A DNA stretch of 64,000 nucleotides from Hyphomicrobium_B sp001006785 (GTDB taxonomy: Bacteria; Pseudomonadota; Alphaproteobacteria; Rhizobiales; Hyphomicrobiaceae): contig NZ_CDHO01000003.1 in NCBI RefSeq assembly GCF_001006785.1, forward strand, positions 124,001 to 188,000, written 5' to 3'. The notes beneath the pieces are model-generated. The model was not told the origin of the DNA. It saw nothing but the letters and a program-made list of their open reading frames with translations, and made no database searches. The first letter of the stretch is position 1. The number at the start of each line of letters is the position of its first letter. The translations under genes were made by a program, and so were the position numbers. Positions 1 through 8,616 of this stretch are shown in pieces.

Positions 1-670
1 GCCCGACAGCTATTGGCCGGAAGTGCAGCGCATCGTCGACAAGTACGGCATCCTGCTGCTGGCGGACGAAGTCATCACCGGCTTCGGCCGGCTCGGCACG
101 TGGTTCGGCTCGGAATACTACGGCATCCGCCCCGACCTGATCACGTTCGCGAAGGCCGCGACGTCCGGATACGTGCCGCTCTCCGGCGTGCTCGTCGGAG
201 ACAACATCGTCGACGCGCTGATGGCCGAGAACGACGACTTCAACCACGGCTATACGTTTTCCGGACACCCCGTCGCCTGCGCGGTGGCGCTCAAGAACCT
301 CGAAATCATGGAGCGCGACCGCCTCGTCCCGCGCGTCAAGGAAACGACCGGCCCGGCCCTCGCGCGCATGCTCGAGCGCTTCAAGGATCATCCCCTTGTC
401 GGCGAAGTTCGCTCCGTCGGCATGATGGGCGCCATCGAACTCGTTGCCGACAAGAAAACGCGACGCCGCTTTACCGATCCCGGCCGCGTCGGCCTCATCT
501 GCCGCGACCACTTCTTCCGCGACGGCTTCATCATGCGCGCGGTCTTCGACACGATGGTCTGCGCGCCACCGCTGATCTGGACGGACGCAGAGTTCGAAAA
601 AGCCGGTGCCGTCATCGAGAGCGCGCTCAACAAAACCCTTCAGGATGTCAAAGGAGAATTGACGGCATGA
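1..670 (+). CDS. Class III (omega) aminotransferase, 5' end outside the window
   Basis: The reading frame is open from the window edge (first full codon at base 2), so only the C-terminal 222 residues are visible. They contain the PLP-fold signature LLADEVITGFGRLG and, 25-30 residues later, the lysine-bearing ITFAKAATSGYVPLSG that forms the Schiff base. This is the layout of class III aminotransferases acting on omega-amino groups (putrescine/4-aminobutyrate/beta-alanine with pyruvate). Its stop overlaps the puuD start as ATGA, so the two are translationally coupled. From the polyamine genes that follow, I infer a putrescine- or GABA-pyruvate aminotransferase (SpuC-like), but the exact substrate cannot be read from this fragment. 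A second paralogue ends the operon at 7147-8469. Confidence 0.85.
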   Translation, partial: PDSYWPEVQRIVDKYGILLLADEVITGFGRLGTWFGSEYYGIRPDLITFAKAATSGYVPLSGVLVGDNIVDALMAENDDFNHGYTFSGHPVACAVALKNLEIMERDRLVPRVKETTGPALARMLERFKDHPLVGEVRSVGMMGAIELVADKKTRRRFTDPGRVGLICRDHFFRDGFIMRAVFDTMVCAPPLIWTDAEFEKAGAVIESALNKTLQDVKGELTA

Positions 671-1419
671 CCCGTCCGATCGTTGTCATACCGGGCTGCA
701 GCAAGTCGATCGGCGGCTTGACGTTCGACGCCGTCGGACGGAAGTACTCCGCCGCCGTCGCGGAAGTCGCCGAATGCCAGCCGCTGCTCGTTCCTCTCGG
801 ACAAAGCATGGCGGACATCGGCGCGGTGCTCGATATCGCTGACGGCATTCTGCTGCCAGGAAGCCTGTCGAACGTCGAGCCGAAACACTATGGCGACGAA
901 GATCCGCTCGATCCCGCAACCGTCGATCGCGACCGCGATGCCGTCACGTTGCCGCTGATCCGTTCCGCCATCGAACGTAAGTTGCCGCTGTTCGCGATCT
1001 GCCGCGGCTTTCAGGAATTCAACGTCGCGCTCGGCGGTACGCTGCATCAGGCCGTGCACGTCGTCGACGGCCACCATGATCACCGCGAGCCGACCGACGA
1101 AGACTTCGACATCAAATTCGGGCCGAAGCACAAGGTGCGCCTCGCAGGCGAACTGCAAAGCTGGCTCGGCCAGGACCTGCTGACAGTGAACTCGCTGCAT
1201 TGGCAGGGCATCAATCGGCTCGCCAAGCCGCTGGTCGCCGAAGCCTTCGCCGAGGACGGTCTCGTCGAAGCCATTCGCGCGCCTGCAGGCAATGCGTTTT
1301 CTCTCGGTGTTCAATGGCACCCGGAATGGCGTCCGCTCAACAATCCGGCATCGATCACGCTGTTTCGCCGCTTCGGCGACGCCGCCCGGAACCGCACCGC
1401 GAAGGGCCAGGCCGCATGA
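667..1419 (+). CDS. puuD: Gamma-glutamyl-GABA hydrolase (class I glutamine amidotransferase fold, peptidase C26)
   Basis: The 250-residue protein should hydrolyse gamma-glutamyl-GABA to glutamate and GABA, the last gamma-glutamyl step of the Puu putrescine pathway. The nucleophile elbow FAICRG places the catalytic cysteine at about residue 112, and VQWHPEW supplies the histidine and glutamate (about 218 and 220), completing the amidotransferase triad. Length matches the family. The ATG at 667 overlaps the upstream stop (ATGA), and the gene's own stop overlaps the puuA start in the same way (1416-1419), so it sits in a tight operon. The frame stays open upstream to position 13, but that stretch is a shadow of the aminotransferase. 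The neighbouring puuA and puuC make the assignment firm. Confidence 0.92.
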   Translation: MTRPIVVIPGCSKSIGGLTFDAVGRKYSAAVAEVAECQPLLVPLGQSMADIGAVLDIADGILLPGSLSNVEPKHYGDEDPLDPATVDRDRDAVTLPLIRSAIERKLPLFAICRGFQEFNVALGGTLHQAVHVVDGHHDHREPTDEDFDIKFGPKHKVRLAGELQSWLGQDLLTVNSLHWQGINRLAKPLVAEAFAEDGLVEAIRAPAGNAFSLGVQWHPEWRPLNNPASITLFRRFGDAARNRTAKGQAA

Positions 1420-2765
1420 GCGATACCTACATCACGATCGACGAAACGGAAGCATTCCTCGCCGCCAACCCGAGCGTCACTTGGATCGATCTGATCCTGT
1501 TCGACCTCAACGGCATTCCGCGCGGCAAGCGCTTCCGGCGCGACGATATCGTCGCCGTCGCAAAGAACGGCCTGATGATTCCCTCGACGGTGTTCGTGAT
1601 GGACCCGCGCGGCAATTGCATCGAGGAAACCGGGCGGCTTTGGGAAACCGGCGATCCCGACGAACCATTCCGCATCATCGCGGGCTCGTTGCGCGCTGTT
1701 CCGGTCGGCGACGGACGCCACGCGCAGGCCGTCATCGCAGTGACTGAGCCTGATGACCTTTGTCCGCGCGGCGTTCTCGCAAAACAGGTCGCGGCATTCG
1801 CGGACCAGGGTTTAACGCCGGTCGTCGCGGCCGAACTCGAATTCTACGTCACGAAGCCACAAACGAACGGCGCGTTCAAGCTCGAGACGCCCGACGGAAT
1901 TTCGGATGATCCCGAGCGTCCGATGACGTTCCAGTTCGACGAGATCGACACGCTCGGCCCGCTCGTCGACACGATCTACAAAATCGCCGACGTCCAAGGC
2001 CTGCCGATCGACGCGGTGATGCAGGAGTCGGGTCCCGGGCAGTTCGAAATCAATCTGAAGCACAAAGCGGACGCTGTCTCCGCCGCGACCGATGCATTGC
2101 TTCTGAAACGCGCCATCAAGGCCGCAGCAAAAGCGCATGGTCTCGAAGCGACATTCATGGCCAAGCCGCATCACGACTGGCCGGGCTCGGGCATGCACCT
2201 GCACGCGAGCCTGATCGACAGAAATGGCAATAATGTTTTCGCGGGCAATCCGATCTCGCCCCTGTTCCGCAATGCCATCGGCGGCTTGCAATCGACGATG
2301 TGCGATTTCATGGCCATCTGGGCGCAGTCGGCGAATGCTTATCGCCGCTACGTGCCGAAAAATTACGTGTCGCTCGCCGCGCATTGGGGACTGAACAATC
2401 GCAACGTCGCCCTGCGCATTCCGCGCGCCTCGGGAGCCGGAACGCGTGTCGAGCATCGCGTTGCAGGTGCCGACGCCAATCCCTATCTCGTGTTGGCGGC
2501 AATCCTCGCCGGCATGCGGCATGGCATTGCCAACAAGATCGAGCCGGGCCCAATGGCGGACGGCGAAGCCAATGACACCGCCGCGCCCGAGCTGCCGACG
2601 ATCTGGTTCAACGCGCTCGAACGTTTTCGCGCATCCGACGTTGTCCGCAATGCGTTCGGCGCGGAGTTCCAGAAAGTCTTTTACTTGTTGAAGCAGACCG
2701 AACGCTCGGAATTCGAACGCGTGGTGACCTCGCTCGACCATGCTTGGTACGCTCAGATAGCATAA
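1416..2765 (+). CDS. puuA: Gamma-glutamylputrescine synthetase (glutamine synthetase family)
   Basis: The 449-residue protein is a type I glutamine-synthetase-like ligase. In the Puu pathway it joins glutamate to putrescine at the cost of ATP. Visible family motifs are the N-terminal beta-grasp segment DLILFDLNGIPRGKRF, the metal-binding AELEFYV, PGQFEINLKH, the ATP-site MAKPHHDWPGSGMHLHASL, and the late NRNVALRIPRASGAG. Length and motif order are those of PuuA-like GlnA paralogues rather than biosynthetic GlnA (about 470 residues, with an adenylylation loop). It overlaps puuD by 4 bases and is followed after 11 bases by the aldehyde dehydrogenase. The substrate is inferred from the puuD/puuC context; a GABA- or ethanolamine-ligating paralogue is the alternative. 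Confidence 0.88.
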   Translation: MSDTYITIDETEAFLAANPSVTWIDLILFDLNGIPRGKRFRRDDIVAVAKNGLMIPSTVFVMDPRGNCIEETGRLWETGDPDEPFRIIAGSLRAVPVGDGRHAQAVIAVTEPDDLCPRGVLAKQVAAFADQGLTPVVAAELEFYVTKPQTNGAFKLETPDGISDDPERPMTFQFDEIDTLGPLVDTIYKIADVQGLPIDAVMQESGPGQFEINLKHKADAVSAATDALLLKRAIKAAAKAHGLEATFMAKPHHDWPGSGMHLHASLIDRNGNNVFAGNPISPLFRNAIGGLQSTMCDFMAIWAQSANAYRRYVPKNYVSLAAHWGLNNRNVALRIPRASGAGTRVEHRVAGADANPYLVLAAILAGMRHGIANKIEPGPMADGEANDTAAPELPTIWFNALERFRASDVVRNAFGAEFQKVFYLLKQTERSEFERVVTSLDHAWYAQIA

Positions 2766-2776
2766 GGGTTCGCGTC

Positions 2777-4264
2777 ATGACCTCGCTCGCACATTTCGAA
2801 GCGGTTGCCGGTTCGCTCAAGCTTCCGGGCGAAGCGGTCATCGACGGCAAGCTCCGGGCGAGCGCGTCGGGCAAAACCTTCCCCAACGTCACGCCCCGCA
2901 ACGGCCGCGTGCTGAACCACATCGCTCAGTGCGATGTTGCCGACGTCGACGTCGCGGTCAAAAGCGCCCGGCGCGCCTTCGAAGAGGGACAGTGGCGGAA
3001 GTCGCATTATCGCGACAAGAAGCGCGTGCTGTTCAAGCTCGCGGATCTGATGCGTCGCGATGCCGAGCAATTGGCCGTGCTCGAAAGCCTCGACGTCGGC
3101 AAGCCGATCACCGATGCGCTCAAGGTCGATATACCGGGCTCGATCCGCACGATCGCGTATTACGCCGAAGCACTCGACAAGATTTACGGCGAAGTCGGCC
3201 CGGAAGCTCCCGACCGTTTCTCGTTCGCCGTGCATGAGCCGCTCGGCGTCGTCGCCGCCATCGTACCGTGGAACTTCCCGTTGCTGATGGCGATGTGGAA
3301 GATCGCGCCCGCACTCGCGATGGGTAATTCGGTCATCCTGAAACCGGCGGAACAATCACCGCTGACTGCACTGAAAATCGGCGAGCTTGCGCTCGAAGCC
3401 GGATTGCCCCCGGGCGTCCTCAACGTCGTACCGGGCTTCGGCGCGGAAGCCGGCAAAGCTCTCGCGCTCCACAACGATGTCGACATGATCGCGTTCACCG
3501 GCTCCGGCGCCGTCGGTAAGCTGTTGATGCAGTATTCCGGTCAGAGCAATCTGAAACGCGTCAGCCTCGAGCTTGGCGGCAAGTCTCCGCACATCATCTT
3601 CGCTGACTGCCCCGATCTCGACAAAGCGGCGACGCAAGCCGCGTGGGGCATCTTCTATAACTCGGGACAGGTCTGCACCGCCGGATCGCGCCTGCTCGTG
3701 CAGCAGGACGTTGCCGATCAATTCGTCGACCGGCTGCTCGGCGTCGCGCGCAAGATCGTCGCCGGTGATCCGCTCGAACCCGCGACGACGACCGGTTCGA
3801 TGGCAAGCGAAGAGCAGATGAAAACGGCGCTGCGCTACATCGAAACGGCGAAGCGCGAAGGCGACGCGTTGGCCCTCGGCGGCAACCGCACGCGCACCGA
3901 CAGCGGCGGCTTTTACGTCGAGCCGACCGTCTTCGATCAGGTGAAGCCCGAGAACACGCTGGCGCGCGAAGAAGTCTTCGGCCCTGTCCTCGCAATCACG
4001 CGCTTCAAGGATCCCGATGACGCGATCCGCATCGCCAACGACACCAACTATGGCCTCGCCGCCGGATTGTGGACGAAAGACATTTCGCTTGCCCATCGCG
4101 CCGCGCGCGAAATCCGCGCCGGGCTCGTCTGGATCAACGGCTGGGACAGCTGCGATCTGACAATGCCGTTCGGCGGCTTCAAGCAATCGGGATTCGGTCG
4201 CGACCGCTCGCTGCACGCGCTTCACAAATACGCCGATCTCAAGTCGGTATCGATCACGCTCTGA
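2777..4264 (+). CDS. puuC: Gamma-glutamyl-gamma-aminobutyraldehyde dehydrogenase (ALDH superfamily)
   Basis: The 495-residue NAD(P)-dependent aldehyde dehydrogenase has all key residues: Asn at about 166 in VPWNFP, the general-base Glu at about 265 in SLELGGKSP, and the catalytic Cys at about 300 in NSGQVCTAGSR. In the Puu pathway it oxidises gamma-glutamyl-gamma-aminobutyraldehyde to gamma-glutamyl-GABA, the PuuD substrate. I chose the ATG at 2777, with an AAGGG-type ribosome site at about 2763. An in-frame start at 2744 would overlap puuA. The oxidase PuuB that normally makes the aldehyde is not in this window; the flanking aminotransferases may replace it, or it may lie upstream. Confidence 0.88.
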   Translation: MTSLAHFEAVAGSLKLPGEAVIDGKLRASASGKTFPNVTPRNGRVLNHIAQCDVADVDVAVKSARRAFEEGQWRKSHYRDKKRVLFKLADLMRRDAEQLAVLESLDVGKPITDALKVDIPGSIRTIAYYAEALDKIYGEVGPEAPDRFSFAVHEPLGVVAAIVPWNFPLLMAMWKIAPALAMGNSVILKPAEQSPLTALKIGELALEAGLPPGVLNVVPGFGAEAGKALALHNDVDMIAFTGSGAVGKLLMQYSGQSNLKRVSLELGGKSPHIIFADCPDLDKAATQAAWGIFYNSGQVCTAGSRLLVQQDVADQFVDRLLGVARKIVAGDPLEPATTTGSMASEEQMKTALRYIETAKREGDALALGGNRTRTDSGGFYVEPTVFDQVKPENTLAREEVFGPVLAITRFKDPDDAIRIANDTNYGLAAGLWTKDISLAHRAAREIRAGLVWINGWDSCDLTMPFGGFKQSGFGRDRSLHALHKYADLKSVSITL

Positions 4265-4282
4265 GTTTCCGGAGTAACTCGC

Positions 4283-5737
4283 ATGAACGCTAAGACGACA
4301 ACAGCATTTCCAACCGCGGCGCTCATCGACGGCGAATGGGTGACGTCCAAGAAAACGTTTCCCGTTCTCGATCCAGCGACCGGCGACAAGCTCGCCGATG
4401 TTCCGGATTTGACGGCCGAAGATGCCCAGCGCGCCATCGATGCCGCTTACAAGGCATTTCCGGCCTGGTCCGCGAAACCTGCGAAAGAACGCGGCGCAAT
4501 CCTCGAGCGCTGGTGCGAGCTGATCCTCGCTGAAACCGAAGCGCTCGCCCAGCTGATGACCGCCGAGCAGGGAAAACCCCTGACGGAAGCGCGCGGCGAA
4601 GTTGCCTACGGCGCCTCGTTCATCGATTGGTTTGCCGAAGAAGGAAAACGCGCCTACGGCCACACGATTCCGACCACCGCAGCGTCTCGCCGCTACGTCA
4701 CGATCAAGCAGCCGATCGGCGTTTGCGCCGCGATCACACCGTGGAATTTCCCGATCGCCATGATCACGCGCAAAGTTGCATCCGCGCTCGCAGCCGGATG
4801 CACGATCATCGTCAAGCCGTCGGAAGAAACGCCGCTCTGCGCACTGGCCGTTGCCAAGCTCGCGCTCGACGCGGGCGTTCCGCCGGGCGTGCTTAACGTC
4901 ATCACGACGCAGGATGCGGCAGGCGTCGGCAAGGCGCTGACGGCCGATGCACGCGTCCGTAAGCTCACCTTCACCGGCTCGACCGAAGTCGGCAAAATTC
5001 TCTATCGCCAGTCCGCCGACACGATCAAGAAACTGACGCTCGAACTCGGCGGCAACGCGCCTCTGCTCGTCTTCGACGATGCCGATCTCGATCGCGCGGT
5101 CGCGGGCGCAATGGCATCCAAGTTCCGCAACGCCGGACAGACCTGCGTCTGCGCCAATCGCATTCTCGTGCAGTCCGGCATCTACGATCGTTTCGTTACG
5201 GCGCTCAAAGCCGAGATCGCGAAACTCCACGTCGCGCCGGGTCGCGATCCGAAATCGACGGTCGGCCCGCTGATCAACGCTGACGCCATCGCCAAGGTGA
5301 AATCTTTGCTCGCCGACGCGACCAAACGCGGCGCGAAAATCGAGCTTGGTGGAGAACCCGACACGCACGGCCCGCTCTTCTTCTCCCCGACCGTCATCAC
5401 CGGCGTCGAGCCGACGATGGCGATCGCCAACGAGGAAATCTTCGGGCCCGTCGCGTCGATCATCCGTTTCGAAACGGAAGCCGACGCAATCCGCATCGCC
5501 AACGACACCCCGTTCGGCCTCGCGGCGTACCTGTTCAGCCAGGACATCGGACGGGCGTGGCGCGTCGCCGAGGCGCTCGAAACCGGAATGGTCGGCGTCA
5601 ACGAAGGCCTCTTTTCAAACGAGGTCGCGCCCTTCGGCGGCGTCAAGCAATCGGGCCTCGGCCGCGAGGGCGCGCAGGAAGGACTCGAGGAATATCTCGA
5701 AACGAAATTCCTCTGCCTGGGTGGCATCACCGGCTGA
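4283..5737 (+). CDS. gabD: Succinate-semialdehyde dehydrogenase
   Basis: The 484-residue enzyme oxidises succinate semialdehyde to succinate, the final step of GABA degradation into the TCA cycle. The length is exactly that of GabD. Key residues are Asn in TPWNFP (about 155), Glu at about 254 in LTLELGGNAP, and Cys at about 288 in GQTCVCANR. The second cysteine two residues on (CVC) is the redox pair described for GabD enzymes. A GGAG ribosome site lies 9-10 bases before the ATG, 18 bases after puuC. It belongs to the same run of plus-strand genes as puuDAC and gabT. Confidence 0.93.
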   Translation: MNAKTTTAFPTAALIDGEWVTSKKTFPVLDPATGDKLADVPDLTAEDAQRAIDAAYKAFPAWSAKPAKERGAILERWCELILAETEALAQLMTAEQGKPLTEARGEVAYGASFIDWFAEEGKRAYGHTIPTTAASRRYVTIKQPIGVCAAITPWNFPIAMITRKVASALAAGCTIIVKPSEETPLCALAVAKLALDAGVPPGVLNVITTQDAAGVGKALTADARVRKLTFTGSTEVGKILYRQSADTIKKLTLELGGNAPLLVFDDADLDRAVAGAMASKFRNAGQTCVCANRILVQSGIYDRFVTALKAEIAKLHVAPGRDPKSTVGPLINADAIAKVKSLLADATKRGAKIELGGEPDTHGPLFFSPTVITGVEPTMAIANEEIFGPVASIIRFETEADAIRIANDTPFGLAAYLFSQDIGRAWRVAEALETGMVGVNEGLFSNEVAPFGGVKQSGLGREGAQEGLEEYLETKFLCLGGITG

Positions 5738-5773
5738 CGCTCGAACTTCCGCACACACTTCGAGGGGACGACA

Positions 5774-7069
5774 ATGGCTACTTCCGCCGAACTCCAGGCC
5801 CGACGCGTTGCCGCCGTTCCGCGCGGCGTCGGCAACGTCACGCAGATTTTCGCCAAGACTGCGAAGAACGCCGAGATCTGGAGCGAGGACGGCAAGCGCT
5901 ACATCGACTTCGGCGCGGGCATCGCTGTAGTCAACACCGGGCACCAGCATCCGCGCCTGATCTCAGCCATCGAAGAACAGCTCAAAGCCTTCAGCCACGT
6001 CTGCTTTCAGGTGACGCCCTACGAGAATTACGTGAGCTTGGCCGAGCGATTGAACGCGATCGCGCCGGTTCCCGGTCCCGCGAAAACGATGCTCGCCTCG
6101 ACCGGCGCCGAAGCCGTCGAAAACGCCGTCAAGGTTGCGCGCGCATTCACGGGCCGGACCGGCATCATCTCGTTTGCCGGTGGCTTCCACGGCCGCACGC
6201 TCATGGGCATGGCGCTGACCGGCAAAGTCGTGCCCTACAAGAAGGGCTACGGCCCCTTTCCGCCTGACGTTTACAACGTCGAGTTCCCGAACCTCTATCA
6301 CGGCGGCAGCACCGAACAGAGCCTCCACAGTCTGAAGTCGCTCTTCAAGCACACGGCCGATCCGTCGAGCATCGCCGCGATCATCATCGAGCCGGTGCAG
6401 GGCGAAGGCGGCTTCAACATCGTGCCGAAAGATTTCATGGTCGCGCTGAGAAAGCTTTGCGACGACCACGGCATCCTCCTGATCGCGGATGAAATCCAGA
6501 CCGGCTTCGCGCGCACCGGCAAGCTCTTCGCGATGGAGCACTATGGCATCAAAGCCGACGTCGTCACCATGGCAAAGGGGTTGGCGGGCGGTCTTCCGCT
6601 CTCGGCCATCGTCGGCCGTGCCGACGTGATGGACGCCTCGAATCCCGGCGGATTGGGCGGCACCTACGCCGGCAATCCGATTGCGTGCGCCGCCGCTCAC
6701 GCCGTGCTCGACGTGATCGAAGACGAAAAGCTTTGCGAACGCGCCAACGCCATCGGCAAGATCATCATCGATCGCTGCACGTCGCTTCAGAACAATTCGA
6801 ACCTCAATTGCATCGGCGACGTGCGCGGCCTCGGCGCCATGTGCGCGGTGGAACTCGTCAAGGACAAGGCCAGCGGCGAACCGGCGCCCGAGCTGACGAG
6901 TGCTCTCCTAAAAGCCGCCAACGAGCGCGGACTGATCCTGCTGTCATGCGGCACGTACGGAAATGTCATACGCTTTCTTGTGCCGTTGACGGCAAGCGAT
7001 GAACTTGTCCGCGAAGGCATGGACGTATTCGAAGCGGCCCTGACCGACGCGATCGCAAAAGTTGCCTGA
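5774..7069 (+). CDS. gabT: 4-aminobutyrate aminotransferase
   Basis: The 431-residue class III PLP enzyme transfers the GABA amino group to 2-oxoglutarate, giving succinate semialdehyde for GabD. LLIADEIQTGFARTGK carries the PLP-binding Asp (about 239), and VTMAKGLAGGLPLSA carries the Schiff-base Lys (about 268). The IEPVQGEGGF segment is typical of GabT. A strong GAGGGG ribosome site precedes the ATG, 36 bases after gabD. Its place right after gabD in a putrescine operon supports GABA as the physiological substrate. Confidence 0.93.
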   Translation: MATSAELQARRVAAVPRGVGNVTQIFAKTAKNAEIWSEDGKRYIDFGAGIAVVNTGHQHPRLISAIEEQLKAFSHVCFQVTPYENYVSLAERLNAIAPVPGPAKTMLASTGAEAVENAVKVARAFTGRTGIISFAGGFHGRTLMGMALTGKVVPYKKGYGPFPPDVYNVEFPNLYHGGSTEQSLHSLKSLFKHTADPSSIAAIIIEPVQGEGGFNIVPKDFMVALRKLCDDHGILLIADEIQTGFARTGKLFAMEHYGIKADVVTMAKGLAGGLPLSAIVGRADVMDASNPGGLGGTYAGNPIACAAAHAVLDVIEDEKLCERANAIGKIIIDRCTSLQNNSNLNCIGDVRGLGAMCAVELVKDKASGEPAPELTSALLKAANERGLILLSCGTYGNVIRFLVPLTASDELVREGMDVFEAALTDAIAKVA

Positions 7070-7146
7070 TTGAACGACTTCTGCACCGGGCGGCCGGCTC
7101 TCCGAAGGAGCGTCGCCAAGCGCAAACATAAGGGACACGCTCTTTC

Positions 7147-8469
7147 ATGAATATACAGACGAAGCCCAACGACCTCGCTGCGTTCTGGATGCCGTTCTCG
7201 GCCAACCGGCAATTCAAAAAGGCGCCGCGCCTGTTCGTCGAGGCAAAGGGCGTGCACTACGTCACCGATGACGGCCGCCGCGTCCTCGACGGCACGTCGG
7301 GGCTTTGGTGCGTCAACGCCGGTCACTGCCGTCCGAAAATCGTCGAGGCGATCAGGAAGCAAGCCGAAACGCTGGATTTCGCCGGCACGTTCCAGATGGG
7401 GCACACGCGCGCCTTCGAGCTTGCCGACCGTCTGACCGCGATCGCGCCCAAAGGCTTCGAGCACGTGTTCTTCACGAACTCTGGCTCGGAGTCCGTCGAA
7501 ACGGCGCTCAAGATGGCGATCGCCTACCACCGCGCCAAGGGCAATGCCGCGAAGGTTCGTCTGATCGGACGCGAGCGCGGCTATCACGGCGTCAACTTCG
7601 GTGGCACCTCCGTCGGCGGCATCGGCGGCAACCGCAAGATGTTCGGAACGCTCGTCGGCGGCGTCGATCATCTCCGCCACACGCACGATCTCTCACGCAA
7701 TGCTTACGCACGCGGCGAGCCGGAGCACGGCGCGGAACTCGCCGACGAACTCGAACGGCTCGTTGCTCTGCACGATGCCTCGACCATCGCCGCCGTCATC
7801 GTCGAGCCGGTCGCTTGCTCGACCGGCGTGCTGATCCCGCCCAAGGGCTATCTGAAACGCCTCGAGGCGATCTGCCGGAAGCACGACATTCTGCTGATCG
7901 CCGACGAGGTCATCACCGCGTTCGGCCGACTCGGCACGCCGTTCGCTGCCGAATATTTCGATATCTCGCCGGACCTGATCACCACCGCGAAGGCGATCAC
8001 AAACGGCACGATTCCGATGGGCGCGGTGTTCGTCAAATCGCACATCCACGATGCCTTCATGAACGGCCCCGAGTGGATGATCGATTTCTTCCACGGCTAT
8101 ACGTATTCAGGCCATCCGATGGCCTGTGCCGCATCGATCGGCACGCTCGACACATTCGCCGACGAAGGCCTGCTGACACGCGCCGCCGAACTTGCCCCGT
8201 ACTGGGAAGAACGCATGCATGCGTTGAAAGGCCTGCCGCACGTCATCGACATCCGCAACATCGGCCTCATCGGCGCGGTCGAATTCGAACCCGACCCTGC
8301 TCAGCCCGGCAAGCGCGCGTTCGATCGCTTCGTGCAAGCCTTCGAGCAAGGACTTCTCGTCCGGCAGACAGGCGACATCATCGCCTTGTCGCCGCCGCTG
8401 ATCATCACGAAGGACGAGATCGACCAGCTCTTCGACATCTTCGCGAAAGTCCTGAAGACGGCGAACTGA
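7147..8469 (+). CDS. Omega-amino acid:pyruvate-type class III aminotransferase
   Basis: The 440-residue PLP enzyme has the N-terminal WMPFSANRQFKKAPR segment typical of beta-alanine/omega-amino-acid:pyruvate aminotransferases. LLIADEVITAFGRLG carries Asp at about 253, and LITTAKAITNG the Schiff-base Lys at about 282. It closes the polyamine/GABA operon, 77 bases after gabT. The upstream spacer may contain a separate promoter, but I cannot identify one. Putrescine, beta-alanine (from spermidine breakdown via 1,3-diaminopropane) or GABA are plausible donors; the sequence does not decide between them. Confidence 0.87.
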   Translation: MNIQTKPNDLAAFWMPFSANRQFKKAPRLFVEAKGVHYVTDDGRRVLDGTSGLWCVNAGHCRPKIVEAIRKQAETLDFAGTFQMGHTRAFELADRLTAIAPKGFEHVFFTNSGSESVETALKMAIAYHRAKGNAAKVRLIGRERGYHGVNFGGTSVGGIGGNRKMFGTLVGGVDHLRHTHDLSRNAYARGEPEHGAELADELERLVALHDASTIAAVIVEPVACSTGVLIPPKGYLKRLEAICRKHDILLIADEVITAFGRLGTPFAAEYFDISPDLITTAKAITNGTIPMGAVFVKSHIHDAFMNGPEWMIDFFHGYTYSGHPMACAASIGTLDTFADEGLLTRAAELAPYWEERMHALKGLPHVIDIRNIGLIGAVEFEPDPAQPGKRAFDRFVQAFEQGLLVRQTGDIIALSPPLIITKDEIDQLFDIFAKVLKTAN

Positions 8470-8539
8470 CCCGGCGTCAGCCACGCACACGACAGCGCTG
8501 CACGGCAGACGCAAACACCCTGGTCGCGGCCAAAAAGAA

Positions 8540-8570
8540 GCCGGCCGCTCCGGGGGGAGGAGCGGCCGGC
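8540..8570 (-). terminator. Rho-independent terminator of ald
   Basis: A perfect 12-bp stem (GCCGGCCGCTCC against GGAGCGGCCGGC) encloses a 7-base loop. Read on the minus strand it is followed by TTCTTTTT, so it ends transcription of ald. Read on the plus strand there is no T-run, so it is at best a weak stop for the polyamine operon. Confidence 0.85.
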
Positions 8571-8616
8571 GGGGTGGCCGCCGGTGAGGGATCCGGCGGC
8601 ACGGGGGTCTCAATCT

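Noticed and set aside
13..666. Open frame extending puuD upstream by 218 codons
   Set aside because: It overlaps the aminotransferase in another frame, reads as Arg/Pro/His-rich shadow sequence, and PuuD already starts with a conserved N-terminus at 667.
3356..5368. 670-residue minus-strand ORF across puuC and gabD
   Set aside because: Antisense to two intact aldehyde dehydrogenases; its composition is that of a GC-rich shadow, with no recognisable motif.
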